DNA of 64,000 nucleotides from positions 1-64,000 of the forward strand of contig JAYMTA010000005.1 of the NCBI GenBank assembly GCA_036897625.1, written 5' to 3'. Position 1 is the first letter of the stretch; every line of letters begins with the position of its first letter. Under the pieces are notes generated by a model, which saw only the letters and a program-made list of their open reading frames with translations, was not told the origin of the DNA and did not search any database. A program made the translations under genes and the position numbers. This document shows positions 12,291-25,112 of this stretch, piece after piece. The DNA is from Pelargonium cotyledonis. Its lineage: Eukaryota > Streptophyta > Magnoliopsida > Geraniales > Geraniaceae.

Positions 12291-15200
12291 AGAAACACAA
12301 GGGCCTGCGGTAACCTATAAGGTCTCTCATACCTTGAAGATTCTTAGATCTGGGCGAGACTCCTTTCGAGCTGAAACATTCCTAAAAAATAGGACATGGA
12401 AGAAACGAGAAACTTAGATTTGGCTATGGATATAATGGAGAACAAGACTTGAACGCGTGGCCCCGTCTAATATGTAATGTGGGTTTACCGAGCTTTGAAT
12501 TTGAATTAAAAGGGTAGTCAACTAAATAACTAATGAATCTATTTTTTTTTCTTTGCTAACACTTTTTCTAGAAACAACCAAGAATTAAGTACAAGATAGC
12601 TTAGAAACTTTGGATTTTTTTATACCAATACCTGAGCCTGCCTATCTCTAAACTCTTTTCGGCAGAGAACTCTTTTAAAAGTAGGATTGGAATTACGGAT
12701 TTTGACTCTGTTATGACTGTATTTACTAAGGGAACTCAGGGGGTTAAGTTTTTGTGCTTTTTTGCAGGGGAGCTTTGTATTACTGAATTTACACTAAGCA
12801 AGGGCTTTTTTTTGTATACGGGATTTGGGAAACTTTTTAAGACTTCTAATACTTCTAATATAGGGATGTACTACATTAATCCCAAAAAAGGAAGAAAATG
12901 TAAGATTAAGGCTTTTCTTTCCTTAAATGAGATCTTTATCTACAGTATATAGGAAAGGTATCCATTTAGTAGAGGGCAGTCGTTGCTGAGAGAGACCTGT
13001 GGGATTCCTGTATCTTCTTTAGGAGTTTTATCATATTCTTTTCTTATTCTTATAACTAAAGCAGTTTTCCTTACTGCACCACTTGCCAAAAGGAATCAGC
13101 CATTCATCTTGCTTGAGTAAAGACTGCCAAGAGTAATTTCATTCTAGGAATTTGAATACTATTTATTAGGTTTTGGTAGGAACACATATTTTGAAAACCC
13201 GGGTCTAACAGGCTCCTCTAGTATATTCTGTATCAGCTAATTTACTTTTTATTAAAGGATATCCCTGCCACTGATTAAGGATGTATCGGCTCTATAAACA
13301 TTGTATTTACCGAAAATCCATCAACCCCACTTTATCCTATTCTGTAACATTTTTTTAATTACTATCAAAAACTGTAAACCTACAAACATTAGGAACAACA
13401 CAAGTAGACAATTCCTCACCAACACCTTAATTCCTATTTACTAAATCCTCGGATACTCTAAAACAAGCAGGAACCATAAAGGCAATCTTTCTCTTGGAAA
13501 GCCTTTCCTTAACGTATCTTCTTACCAGCTTTCTTCGAAGCTAGATACGAGAATTACTACTCTTTATAACCGTAGCTCTCGTACCAAGGAAACAGAACTT
13601 CTTCTTTTAATTGTATTTTCTTATACAAGAAACATACATAAGGGGTTTATCCTGAATGCGTGTCTAATATATCTCTTCTCAAAAAGTTTTACAGTCAGTC
13701 TTTATAATTAGAAGTCCTGATAAGATCCCTAAGAGAACTCTTATATTTATACTTACCACAAGTATGCTCAGAATGTTTAAAAAAACCTAAACCTAGCTTC
13801 AGTTCCTATAATATAGTGGAATAGAACATTTTCTTTTGAGGATTCTTATACTTTTAACAGAGTTTTTTCAAGCATACTCTGTAAGACACCCCGCATTTGC
13901 TTGGCTTGGATTCCTTTTTGTTACAGAGGAATAGGAGTTTCAGGACAGTACTCCTTTTTTGCATTATGTCAGGGTGCTCCTTCTTTAAGTTAAGTACATC
14001 TTGATGCTTTTACTGATTCTAGAATCAAAATATAGAAAATACTAATAGTGAGGCTTGTACATATGGGAGCTCCTTGAAAAAGACTAACTACATAAGCATC
14101 TGAGTAATTAGAGTAAGGTGGTAGCCTCTCTCTTCAAGGTACTTTGTGTATTAGATTGTTTTGCTCTTTTTTAATAACTTAATGGGGGGCCTTCCTGTTT
14201 GTTGTACTCTTAGAGTTCTGAAAACCTAAGGTTATACCTACAAGCTTTTCTCTGCTGAATCCAGGGGATCCCCTACCCTAATAAACATAACGCGAGCCTA
14301 GTACTCTCTTCATTTCATTGGATCGGATCCTAGCTATCCCCTTTTACGAGTGGGTTCCTTGTCAGTTTTTACGTTCAGGAGTTAATATATAGAGTTTTGT
14401 ACAATAGGTACAAAGTTACCCAGTATACCTCTCCTGGAAAATCTTTAGGGCGTATTCCCCATTTCTCTCCGACAACAATTCAAGATATTAACTTAGTTTA
14501 CAAAAAAGACCTCCCTTAGTAATTGGAATATCCGGGATCCATTGAATGAAAAGAACCCTTTACAAAAAGAGTTAATAGGAAATAGGAATCATATTAAACA
14601 GAATAATCCCGAAGTTCTTTTTATCTATAATAGCGTTTCTCAGGTGGAGTGTAAATAAGGTGTTTGTGTACCAAAGACTTTTAGAGTTGATATTTCCTAT
14701 TTTTTTATTTGCTTTTTTACCAGTTAGATTCTCCTGTTTAAAATTCGAGAGTTTTGTTGACCCTTGGTTAACTAAGAAAAGAAGTTTTTAGCACATGCAC
14801 AAGAAAGAAACAAACTTCCCTTATATTATCTTTATTATATAGTTATATAGTAGTTTTAGGTTAAGAAATTACTTGAGTTCCTAGAATCCCCCAATCTCCG
14901 CTATACTTTTTCTATTTCCTGTCTTTAATAGACACCTAAGTTTCAAAAAGAAATGTAAAGTACCCTGCTTTAGATAATCTAACTTCTGGATTTGGGCTTT
15001 GAATCTACGATACTTCCTTATTTGAAAGATTCGTTACTGCTGGATTTACTGAAATGAAGGAGAAACAAACTCATCTACTCTTAGGTACTTAATTACAATA
15101 GAATTTCTCTACCTTGAGCGATTCCTAAACACTTCTGACTAATAAAGAGAAAAAGGGACTCCTTAAATCTTTTAGAAGAAGTTCCTTTTGGAAGAGTTAT

Positions 15201-16594
15201 CAGGTGAAAGTAACAAAAATAAAGTTAGAGTTTTCGGACTTGGCAAATAAGTAATTACAGAAAAAGTCAGATAGATATTTCATTTATACATTACAAATAA
15301 AGACTTTCCAATAAAGGCTTAGGGTGTATCTCTAGTAAATCTAAATATAAAGTTTACTAAGTATGAGAAATAAAAATTGCTTAAGTTTTAGGAAAATATG
15401 CTCCAGCGGGTCACTACTAACGAACGGCCGAATCTAAGTAAATAAAAGCATTCAACAACACCAGAAACTACCGAACCTACTTATTCCTTCCAGAAGTAAG
15501 TGCTTACTTATCAACTAACAAACTAGTACATACTCTATTTCCAAGCATTATCTAAGAGCATGATAAACCGATTTCCTAGTAATATAATAATAGAAAAGAG
15601 TTTTCTTTATGGTAAGAGAATCTTTATTTGACTTTGCTAAGTTCTTTATAAACTGAAATGCCTTACTCTTCAATCTTGAATATTAGGAAAGCTTGCTTGT
15701 AGACCAATGACAGAAATAAATCAAGCAAGTTGTAATAGGGATAAAAATGCTTATTCTACTTTGGTATGAATTTGATAGTTTAGTCACTCTTGGTTTCAAG
15801 TGAATTGCGGAGGTTCAAGCCGAGATATACCCAAGAGTTATTGTTAGGATAGAACTGGAATACCCTTTTTTTATAGTAATAGGCAATTCTCATCTGAGAT
15901 AGGATATATTTCGTGTATTAGAAGGGGGTTATGCTAAGGATGGGGTACTTGCCCTTTGGGTTCTTCTTGTGAGTATGAAACTGATGGGGTTTAGACAACT
16001 AGGAATCTAATCACTTCTTACAGGCAGGTCCAAAGGGTTTGTGCTCTGGATTAGCTATAAAAACTCGACTCAATTTTTCTATGCATCTTCCTTTACTTAA
16101 CTTCCACATTTTAACTCTCCGCTAAGAACCCTTTTTTTAAGTAATTTGTACCTAGGTTTATACTATTTAACAAATACCGGTTTCTTTTTTATATTGCCTA
16201 AAGCCAGCTCTTTTTCTGCTCACTCGTCCTAAAAAGTGAATTTTTTTACAATTAATCAACAAAGGATATTCTCTCTACTTGTGGTGTACAACTCCTAATT
16301 TTAAGCAACTTAGTAATGTTTACTGCGTGCCTGTGTTACTTTTTACCCTATACCAGGTAGAATACTACTGTAACTATCTCCTACTATCCTATAACCTAGA
16401 TACCTATTAAGTACTATAATTACTATAATACCTCTATACTATATCTTATACTATCTATTACTCCTATAGACTACTAATACTAACTAGAATAGACTAATTA
16501 TAGAATACTAAATTCCTTCTTTAGAATAAGAAGACATTAACTACAATAGCTCCAGGTAGGCAACAAGAAGAAGAAAGCAGTGGGTATAGGAATC

Positions 16595-16694
16595 TCCCTT
16601 ACTTAGGAAGACTGGTATAGCTCCTAATAAAAAGAGTACTGCAAAGACTAACAAAGTTAAGAAGATTCATACGAAAGAAGCTATCCAAGTTTAG
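16595..16694 (+). repeat. Lys/Thr-rich open segment
   Basis: A plus-strand frame of about 30 codons reads RKTGIAPNKKSTAKTNKVKK and ends at a stop at 16692. The K-T-G-I-A start and the N-K-K-S-T-A-K-T run match the family motifs directly. It is too short and isolated to be a gene. Confidence 0.5.
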
Positions 16695-19483
16695 AGAGAG
16701 CTCTAAGGGCTCTGCTCAATGTAGAAAACCAGCTTTTCACACTGCAACTAGTAAACTAGGGTTACTGAGGCTTTTTTTTATTAAAGTAAATTAACAATGT
16801 CACAGAATCAAGTCCTTAAAATTAACCAAGTACGGCCAACAAATTTTTTAGTAAAAGCTTTTTAATCCTTTCAGAGTAACTCTCGAAAGAGTCGCTACAA
16901 ATCTATACTCAGGTCCATCTAAGCCAGCGTTCTACTATAGAATAAGTGCCTCCGTCAGTCTTAGAATTCTAAAAAACTACGGATGCTCAACGACCTCTCG
17001 TTAATCCTCTTATAAAACGATGTTAGAACGCGCATCTTTACCTATCAAAATACATGGTTATAATCATGTCATCAAGGGATTTTTAGTTGATTTCGTTTGT
17101 ATATTCCTAAGTTTATGAAATACTGCCCAGTTCAGTTTAATAATCTAAACACTATTTAAGAAAAAATACAGCCTAGATTGTAAGAAACCTTATTAACTAT
17201 AAATCCCAGAAAACCTCAGTTCTCATCAAAGAATCCCGTATAGTCGCAAGATACTTCTCTCCTAGTCGCCTGCCCTTAGAGATTTTTGCGGAGTTACTTC
17301 TTATATTCTAATCCTGTCGCCGGCTATTCTCTACTAACCAAAAAATTAGAGTATTCCATATTTTTAAAGTACTGAAAAGTCCTATTTGTAGAGTTGTCGT
17401 TAGCTCATTAGTTTATAGTAAGGGTAAAAAGCAGAAGTCTGATTTGCCACCAGATAATAGGCTTAGTATTAAAACTGAGAAATTCCTTCAGTCCAGAGAT
17501 TAGTATCCAATCAGTCATACACTTAAAATTTGAACTCTTTTTTTTTACTATGCCTTAAAAGCATTTTCTACTACCGGAAGCCCTTAGACTTAGGAGTATT
17601 ACATCCCTCCCGGAGAATCCCTGTTGGGGGGGGGATTAGATAAGAAGTCTTTTTTCTATAAATAATTAATTAAGAAATGAGAAGCTGCACGGGTATATCA
17701 CAAACAAAACAAGGGCTGAGGATACAAAGGATTATAATAGTAGAGGTTCAAATACTCTTAGTAAATGTAAAAGATTCTACCCTTTTTATGAAGGACCTCG
17801 TCTTCTAGCACTTTTAAGTCAAGGCATTGGGGAGATAACTTTAGTGGTTTTAGATACCGGGGTTAGCCTCGTCATATAAGGGATTCCCCGTAGTATTTAA
17901 GTAAGGCTTTCGCCCCAAAAGGATTCACGTTAGGAAAATTACAGAATAAAGGAACTCTCTAAAAGAACGAAACTGAAATTTGTCCCATACACTAAAGTTT
18001 CCCCACTTTCTTCCACTTGTATCTACACAGTAATTTAGCTATATGAACTAGAAGTTCGAGAGGGAGAACCTCCTCTAGATTTAAATCATTTCCTTGGTGG
18101 TTCCGCTTTAGTGAAGTTACGAGTCCCTTCCCTATGCCCCGTAGTAGGTTTTATCCGATATACGGTCCTTTTTACCCTAAAATAGCCGTAGAACACAAGC
18201 TTTTAGCCAAGCTTCTCATTAAAAATAGCATACGTCACCTTCTACACAAACCCAAAAAGAACTTATAAATAGACTCCAAACTCCCTAAAAATAAGGTATA
18301 TCAATATTCGTATGATTCCAGATACCCTAAGAGACTTCCAAGTAAATTTTAGAGTATTCTATATAATTAAAACATCTTAAGAGTAAACTCGTTCTTTGAT
18401 GGGATGAATTGGGTGATTAAGAACTTCATTTCAGTCAGGAGATACTTCATTTAGAGCGGATAAAGCTTCTTATTATGTTTTTTACAAACGAAAGTTTACC
18501 CTTTGAACTCTTACTTAGTTTTCGGCCAAAACCTTTCCTTTTAATTCCCGTTATTTGCAAGAGAACTACTAGGTATTTTAATTACTTAGCAGCCCAAAGT
18601 CATATCCAAAGAAATCAATACTTAAATACCTAAGCGAACCCCCTATCCCGATATAAAGTTCTTCAAAAGACGTAAATTAAGAAAAGAATCCTGGTATACT
18701 AAGAGGGGAGGCTTTATCTAACTTGTATTCTAGGAAGGAAGTCCTCTGTCCTTGTGCAGTAAATGACTAATTTTAGAGGTTTGTCGTCTTACGCAGCTTA
18801 AAACTTTAGTGTTAATCTATGGCATGCTGTGCTTCCGGACTTAGGTATCGAATACTTTTATGAATAGTGCCTTTGTTAATAAAGCCCAAATTAAAGGCAG
18901 AGGATTTCGTCTCTTTACTTGACCTCTTACCGAAAACCCGATTCTAAAAAGTAGTACAACGCTAGAGTCAAACAATTTTAGTTAGATCAACTGAATAATT
19001 TCCTTGGAAGTCCGGTTAGCTAAGCTCAAAACTATCTGTCTTGTTTTTCCTAAGAATCTATTTGTATCTGTATTCTGTTTTATTATAGTTTTTGAGTGTG
19101 TGCGACTAGCTTGTTTATAGCTTAAATTAACTGCACTAAGTATCTAATTTCTTGTACTTGAAAAGTAATTTACCTGATATTGCATCGGGAAAAGTTCCAA
19201 GGAAAGGCCCTTACCTAAGTAGTGATTGGAAGAGGATGCTTTGATGATTTCTCCTTGTTTTTGTACTCTGGATTTACCAACGACTAGCGTAAGTTCTAAT
19301 TTTAGGTTTAGTATATACCGTTATGTTATAAGCAAAAAGGCGTAGTATCCAAATTTATACTCGTTATAGAATATAGAACGTAGAAATAGAGTTTATAAAA
19401 TCCAATCTCATCTAGAAAAATACAGATCGGGAAGTACTCTTATCTCTTTAATACTAACTTCAGGACTCTTATTCTAGTAAAAT

Positions 19484-19557
19484 CCCAATAATGAACAGAC
19501 TCGAACCTACGACCGTGCGGTTAATAGCCGAGCGTTCTACCACTGAGCTATTGAGGA
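19484..19557 (-). tRNA. trnN-like degenerate tRNA
   Basis: The minus strand begins TCCTCAATAGCTCAGTGGTA, close to plastid and mitochondrial trnN (TCCTCAGTAGCTCAGTGGTA), and continues to GTCGTAGGTTCGAGTC in the T-arm. The anticodon loop is CTATTAA, so the anticodon would be AUU in place of GUU. The outer anticodon-stem pairs, the T-stem and the acceptor 3' strand are disrupted. It is most likely a decayed copy, possibly of plastid-derived trnN. Confidence 0.6.
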
Positions 19558-20104
19558 AAACATATAAAGAGAGAGTTCTCCTTTACTCTTTCTTCTCTCT
19601 AAACTCTGTATACTCTGTTTATTCATTTAGGATATTTTAAGTAGGTTTTTATTCATCTAAGGAAGCTTACTATAAAATAATTTAGTAAGTAAATCCATCC
19701 TCCCTGCTCTAGATAGAGAGTACTGGCTTTGGAACACTGCTGTGAAAGACGTATATGTATGATATTTTCAAGGGGGTAAGTATAATAGTTCTAACAGTTA
19801 GTGTATAAATCTCTATCCCAGGTTTCTATATCGGCAAAGGAGATACACAAAATTAATACAGAAAAGATTCCTAATTTATACCAAAAAAGACTTTTATTCA
19901 ACAAAGCTAAGGAGCAAATAGGCACAAAGAGAAGGGTTTCCGCGGGTTTTATACTAACAATTCCCTTTAAAAAAGGAGAGTGGCTTCTCGAGATACTAGA
20001 CAAAGGATTTCGCTACCATGAGACTCTCGATTAAGACAAGCAATGTAGTATTATAGACCCCGTCAGCAAGAAGACCTCCTCGAATTTGGCAGTGTTCCTT
20101 TTCT

Positions 20105-20177
20105 ATTGAATAACAGTGTGGTAGAACATCTATAGATCCATTGGGATGTCCGTAGGTTCAACTGCTTCTATAGCTCT
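20105..20177 (+). tRNA. trnW-like degenerate tRNA
   Basis: GTGGTAGAACATC, then TCCATT in the anticodon position, then GATGTCCGTAGGTTCAAC follow the plan of organelle trnW-CCA (GGTAGAACGTGGGTCTCCA...GATGTCGTAGGTTCAAATCC). Stems are not maintained. Weak evidence; likely a fossil tRNA. Confidence 0.35.
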
Positions 20178-21789
20178 TCTTACATTCTGCGATATTAAAC
20201 ATGGTACTTTAAATAGTATTTTGCAACTAACTCTGTTGGCTTATTTGACTATTCACTATGGGTATGTATACCCCTGATGAATTAAAAAGTAAACGCATTT
20301 AAGGCAATACATTATATTAAGAATAGTAAGTAACATAACTTCTACTATTATGGCATCCGCTATTCCGAGTTGTTTAATGCTTTTTTTTTTTCTTAGTTAC
20401 TGAAGTTACCTAAACTTAGCAACAATTGAGTAAAAAAAAAATCCTTACTGTATCCTAGTCTAATAAATTTCCAGGTTTTCCTGGGCGAATCTTTCCTTGA
20501 AAAAGTTTCTAGTATTCCAAAGCTTTCAGTTAAGCTCAATAAAAAGATTTGTTAAATAAAATTTCTGTATACACTACCCTTTTTTTTTAACCCAATTTAG
20601 TAAGCTTGTCTCGGAGTAACTATAACTAACTATACGGATCCAGTCACAATTTCAAGTCCGAATAGGGATAGAAAGCCGCATAAACCTTGTTAAAAACCTT
20701 ACTAACTGAGTTTAAAGTACTACTTAGATTTCAGAATTGGATATTATAAACTTTACAGAAACGTTTAGTCTTGAATTACTCCTTGGCAAGAATTATTATG
20801 TTCAAGAGTAAGCGCTAAAATTTCGATGACGAAAATATTCAGGATATTCGGCTACAAACCCGATCATTATATATATTTATTTGCCGTATTGAATTAGTAA
20901 AGTATTCCTTATTTAAACGCGGGAAATTAAACTAAAAAGGAAATTTAGGTCTATTAAGGGATCTTCTCACTCACATTAGAGTTTACATTCTTCCAATAAA
21001 TACAATGTATAAGCCTGTGTCCTTCCTTTACTCAGTTGTATATACTAAAGAGTTGTTGGGAAAGGGAAACTAACTAGAAAAACTAGTAGGTAGGCTAACC
21101 CTTTTGGTTATGATATGAGAAAGGAGTGTCTTACTATTTTTTTTTTATTTTGGTCTTATGCAATGAAGTTCAGAAAGAACAACTATATCCTCTGCCTATC
21201 TTGTATGGGTTTTCCCTAGTGGCTAGAGAAGGGTTGGTTTAAATTGATAACACTAGCATTGCATCAATAAACTGACTTAATTAAAAAAAGATACAAGTCA
21301 GGTCATGAGTAAGACCTACCCCGAGCAGGTTCGAATGCGGTTGAGTTAGAAGTCTTTGCTTAGTCTCAAAATGTTGAGGAATTCTATTTTGGAAAGTATA
21401 TAGCCCAGTACCCGCTAAAATATTAAAGAGTAAGAAGAAGCTTTATCACTTGTCTGGGGTTTTAAAAAGGCCTCATTATAATATAAAGGCACGTATAGAA
21501 TAATCTACCTTTTCTAGTTTCATAATTTGGAATAAGTAATAGACAGTACAAGATCAAGAGATCGCTAAGCAGGGACTCTTGAAAAAGAAGGCTACCCTAT
21601 ATTTATTCCAACTCTAAGACTCCTTTCAAGTACCTATTTTTTACAGATAGAAGTGCAATTTCTCAACTAATCGATTAAGGAAACTCTTTTATTTATTCAA
21701 CGTCCCATGACATTCTATGACTCCACTTTTACACATTAAGAAATTTTCACTTTTTGAATTAAGATAACTCGATTTCCCACTCTTGAGAT

Positions 21790-22060
21790 CTAAGTAACTT
21801 TGAACACCTTAAGACCTAACCTCTTAGCTAGATCCGCCTTCTTACGAGCCCTCTTAGAAGCCATAACTTTCCTATTGAGCTATATACCTATCCAATTCCT
21901 CTGTATCTCTATCTGATTCAGTATCACGGCTTTTCTTTCTTGATGAGAGCTTTATTCTTACGAGTCTTAATACCTGTAACGCTCTTTGTAGCCTAACTTT
22001 GACTCATACCTGTACTCGCTTTCCTACTCTTCATAAGAATCACTTAGATACAAAGACTCC
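21790..22060 (-). repeat. Lys/Arg/Ala-rich segment, two open pieces
   Basis: The minus strand contains, near its 3' end, an ATG followed by ASKRARKKADLAKRLGLK and a stop at 21790. Upstream are stretches reading KSRKASTGMSQS and ATKSVTGIKTRKNKALIKK in one frame. S-T-G, T-G-I-K-T and K-A recur in other members. It is low in complexity, with several stops over the whole length. Confidence 0.5.
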
Positions 22061-25042
22061 TAAATGAATAACTCCTATCTATTCCCAATCTTAATCGAAG
22101 ATAGCTTTAGTTTTTCAATAGGCTATATCTTAGTATGATCCGGCATTCTATTTCCTCCGAACATATCAAGGCCTCCTTTTCGCTGTAGATTTTCTTGTCC
22201 TCCCTTTGATGTAATCCATTTTGGTCATATCAGGGATTATCTTCTTCTCGGATTGCTCCTTTCTACTTACCAGTAATAAAAGCATATTCTCGTACAAGCT
22301 ATACTGAGCAAAGTAAAAGTTAAGTTTCAAAAAAGACCTTTATTTCTATAATATTTATAGCTATAGGCACTCGTAGGGCTTCCTAAGCTTAAGCTGGGAA
22401 AAATATGAATTGAAGCTTATAATCCCCTCGATCCATACAACACAACTATTGACTAACGCTTTCCAATAGAAAGAAGTCGGTATCCCTGTACCTTTTTTAT
22501 AAGCTGTTTAATATTCAAACTAGACGAGCTTTGAATCTTCCCTCATGAGGCTTGTACCGAAGTGAGTAAGGAGAACAAGATATAAATAGTTTGACTTTAC
22601 TCTTTAACAGAAACCTGCGGGTTCCCCAAACCAGGCTTACCAATGAAGTAAGAATTCCTCGTATATCTTAAGTATTCTCCTGTTTATAGGGCATGGATTA
22701 TAAACCCTCTTTGTTTTAAATTGTATTTCTAGTATTCACTGGAGCACTTCCTCTCGTAACTGGACCTAGGCTGATAAAAGCTATGTTGTCATTTTCTTTG
22801 TTCTTGGTAAGAGGTCCATGGTCTTTTGTTTTTTACTCTGGTGAAACTAGTATTCCTTGTCTGTTACATAAATAATTACAGGCACATTTAATAAAAGTAT
22901 AGCTGATTAGTCGGTTCTACTTGAGAGGAGTCCCTCCGTAATATAATATTCCTAGGCCTATAGGAGACTGGCTACTACGATATGACACTCTAGTACTAAA
23001 ATAAGTATTACACATTAAAACAAACAACTGTCTCTTAGATAGCCAGTAGTAGGGTCCTTAGAAACTGCGTATTCCGTAATTAGACTGCACTCTTATAATA
23101 AGATAGAGTCCATATATGCTAAACCCAAGTTGATCCATTATGAAAAAATACAATTCTATCGTTTTATAATCCCAGCCTTTGCTAAACTTGGAACTTCTTC
23201 CAATTATTCCTTATATCTATATTTAATACAGCTCTTTAAGCCAAAAGAATATACATTCTATTTTTTTGTTAGACTTTTGATATAAAGTAAATGCACCTAT
23301 AGCAACCCCTCGAAGTTTGAGTGAAATTTAACTTGTTGGGGATTCCCTAGGTTACTCCGTACCCTTATCTTGTATTTGATAAACTAGAGAATTCTTAAAT
23401 AGCTGAAGGATGCTTTTATATTTAAAACTTGGATAGATTTCCTAGAGGCCGGGTTCTGATTAGTATAATAAATCTCTAGAATACTATTTTAAAACGAAAG
23501 ACTCAATCTATACCACTTCCCTATTAGGCTTGCTTGAAACTTAGAGTATTCTTTGAAAGGTCCTAGGCCCCTCTAAAAGACAAGGGAACTCTGATACTCT
23601 TGTATCAATACAAGACGTATGCTGTAAAAAACTAGGTAGTCACCCCCTTTTATTATATAGTTTACTAGGCGGATGAAAACTTACTAAATAATTGGTTGGG
23701 AGCAGTTAACTAAAACAAAGAAGTCTTTCCATCAAGTTTTCCAAAGGTACAGATCATAGTACAACTCCGAAATTAGTTAGTTCTTCCATGGATTTCTTAT
23801 ACTCTATAAAAACTAGAACGTAGACATTTATATAGCTGGCATAGTTCTATTCCTATTATCTCCATTTAACCATTACGGGGCACTTCTTATGTACAGGATC
23901 CCCGCAATATCAAGGAAAATTCGCCTCTAGGCTTTGGTAATGAAGCTCTTCGTCAAGAAATAACCACCTAAACTCTTTGTATATCTTACAAATTTGGCTT
24001 CAGTTCTATCTTTTATCTTGTTTTGAACTTACAATAATAGACCCAAAAAACTTTGGAGTTAATCCATTATATCAATAAATTAACCATTAAACTACACAAT
24101 GGGTTAAAAAACGATAGTAATGTGTAAAAATGTTTTTGCGTTGGGCCAAACGAGGGGTCCGTATCCTTACGTGCTTTTTTAGTGAATTTCTTCTATAAGA
24201 ATTCAAGGGACTCCTTACCAAATATCAGGAGTATCTCACACTAAAAAGCAAGTAACATGAAAGAGTAATAAGGTATGGTATGAAAGGCGCTTATCGACTA
24301 TGTGCCTATAAAAGCTAGTCCTAATCCACAAAAATAGACATAGAGATCATAAGAACTACAGCTAAATTACAAGATTAAAATTAACCTGGGAGTAAGTCAA
24401 GAGTCTAACCAAACCTAAACTAGATTTTTTATCTTGCTCCTAAATTCCTAGGCTGAAACTGAAAGTGGGTGCCTCTAGAAATTGCACCCCTTCCGATTAC
24501 GACATTACCAGACTAATAGATCAAAACCTTTTTAGATTACCAACTTTCCCAAGCCAGCCTGCTTTGATAAAACCCAAAGAATAGTACTGGTTTTGAATTT
24601 ACAGCATCAACAGCTAGACTCGCGCTTAGTCCCCTATTACTCAGTTACAAACTCAAAAAAACAGCGTTCTAGTTGCTTTCTTAGCAGCCTCCCTAAATAT
24701 TGTATATCTAAACAGACTAGAACCTATGACATTTTTATTAATTTAACTTTTTGCTCTACTTCAGTATTGTATTACTGTAGATTCTTGCCTTTATTCTGCA
24801 GATTAAGAGGCTTCTACTCTATTTTGACAAAATTAAGGTATCCTTTGTTAAAGTAAAATTTCCTTTTCCGGAATTCTCGATAATAGAAAATCTAAGAATC
24901 AAACTAAATCTTATGGGTTAACAATTTATAAAAGTACACACCCCGGGTTCGAGGTACTATGGATAAAAGCTTCCTTTAATTTAGTATTGACGTCAATGTC
25001 CTCCCCATAGGAAATTTAAACTTCGAAGTACATGAACTTAAC

Positions 25043-25112
25043 TACAAATGGGATTTGAACCCTAGGTTTATAAGCCCGAAGCAGGGTGCTTTAACAGATG
25101 TGTTACTGAGTC
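25043..25112 (-). tRNA. Possible tRNA-like element
   Basis: The minus strand shows a D-arm-like CTGTTAAAGCA and a T-arm-like CTAGGGTTCAAATCCC about the right distance apart, and CTTC in the anticodon region. Stems are incomplete. Listed because the D- and T-arm sequences recur in better elements. Confidence 0.3.

Noticed and set aside
24930-24960. gtacacacc resembling the conserved end of small-subunit rRNA
   Set aside because: The match stops after nine bases and no other rRNA helix is present nearby.
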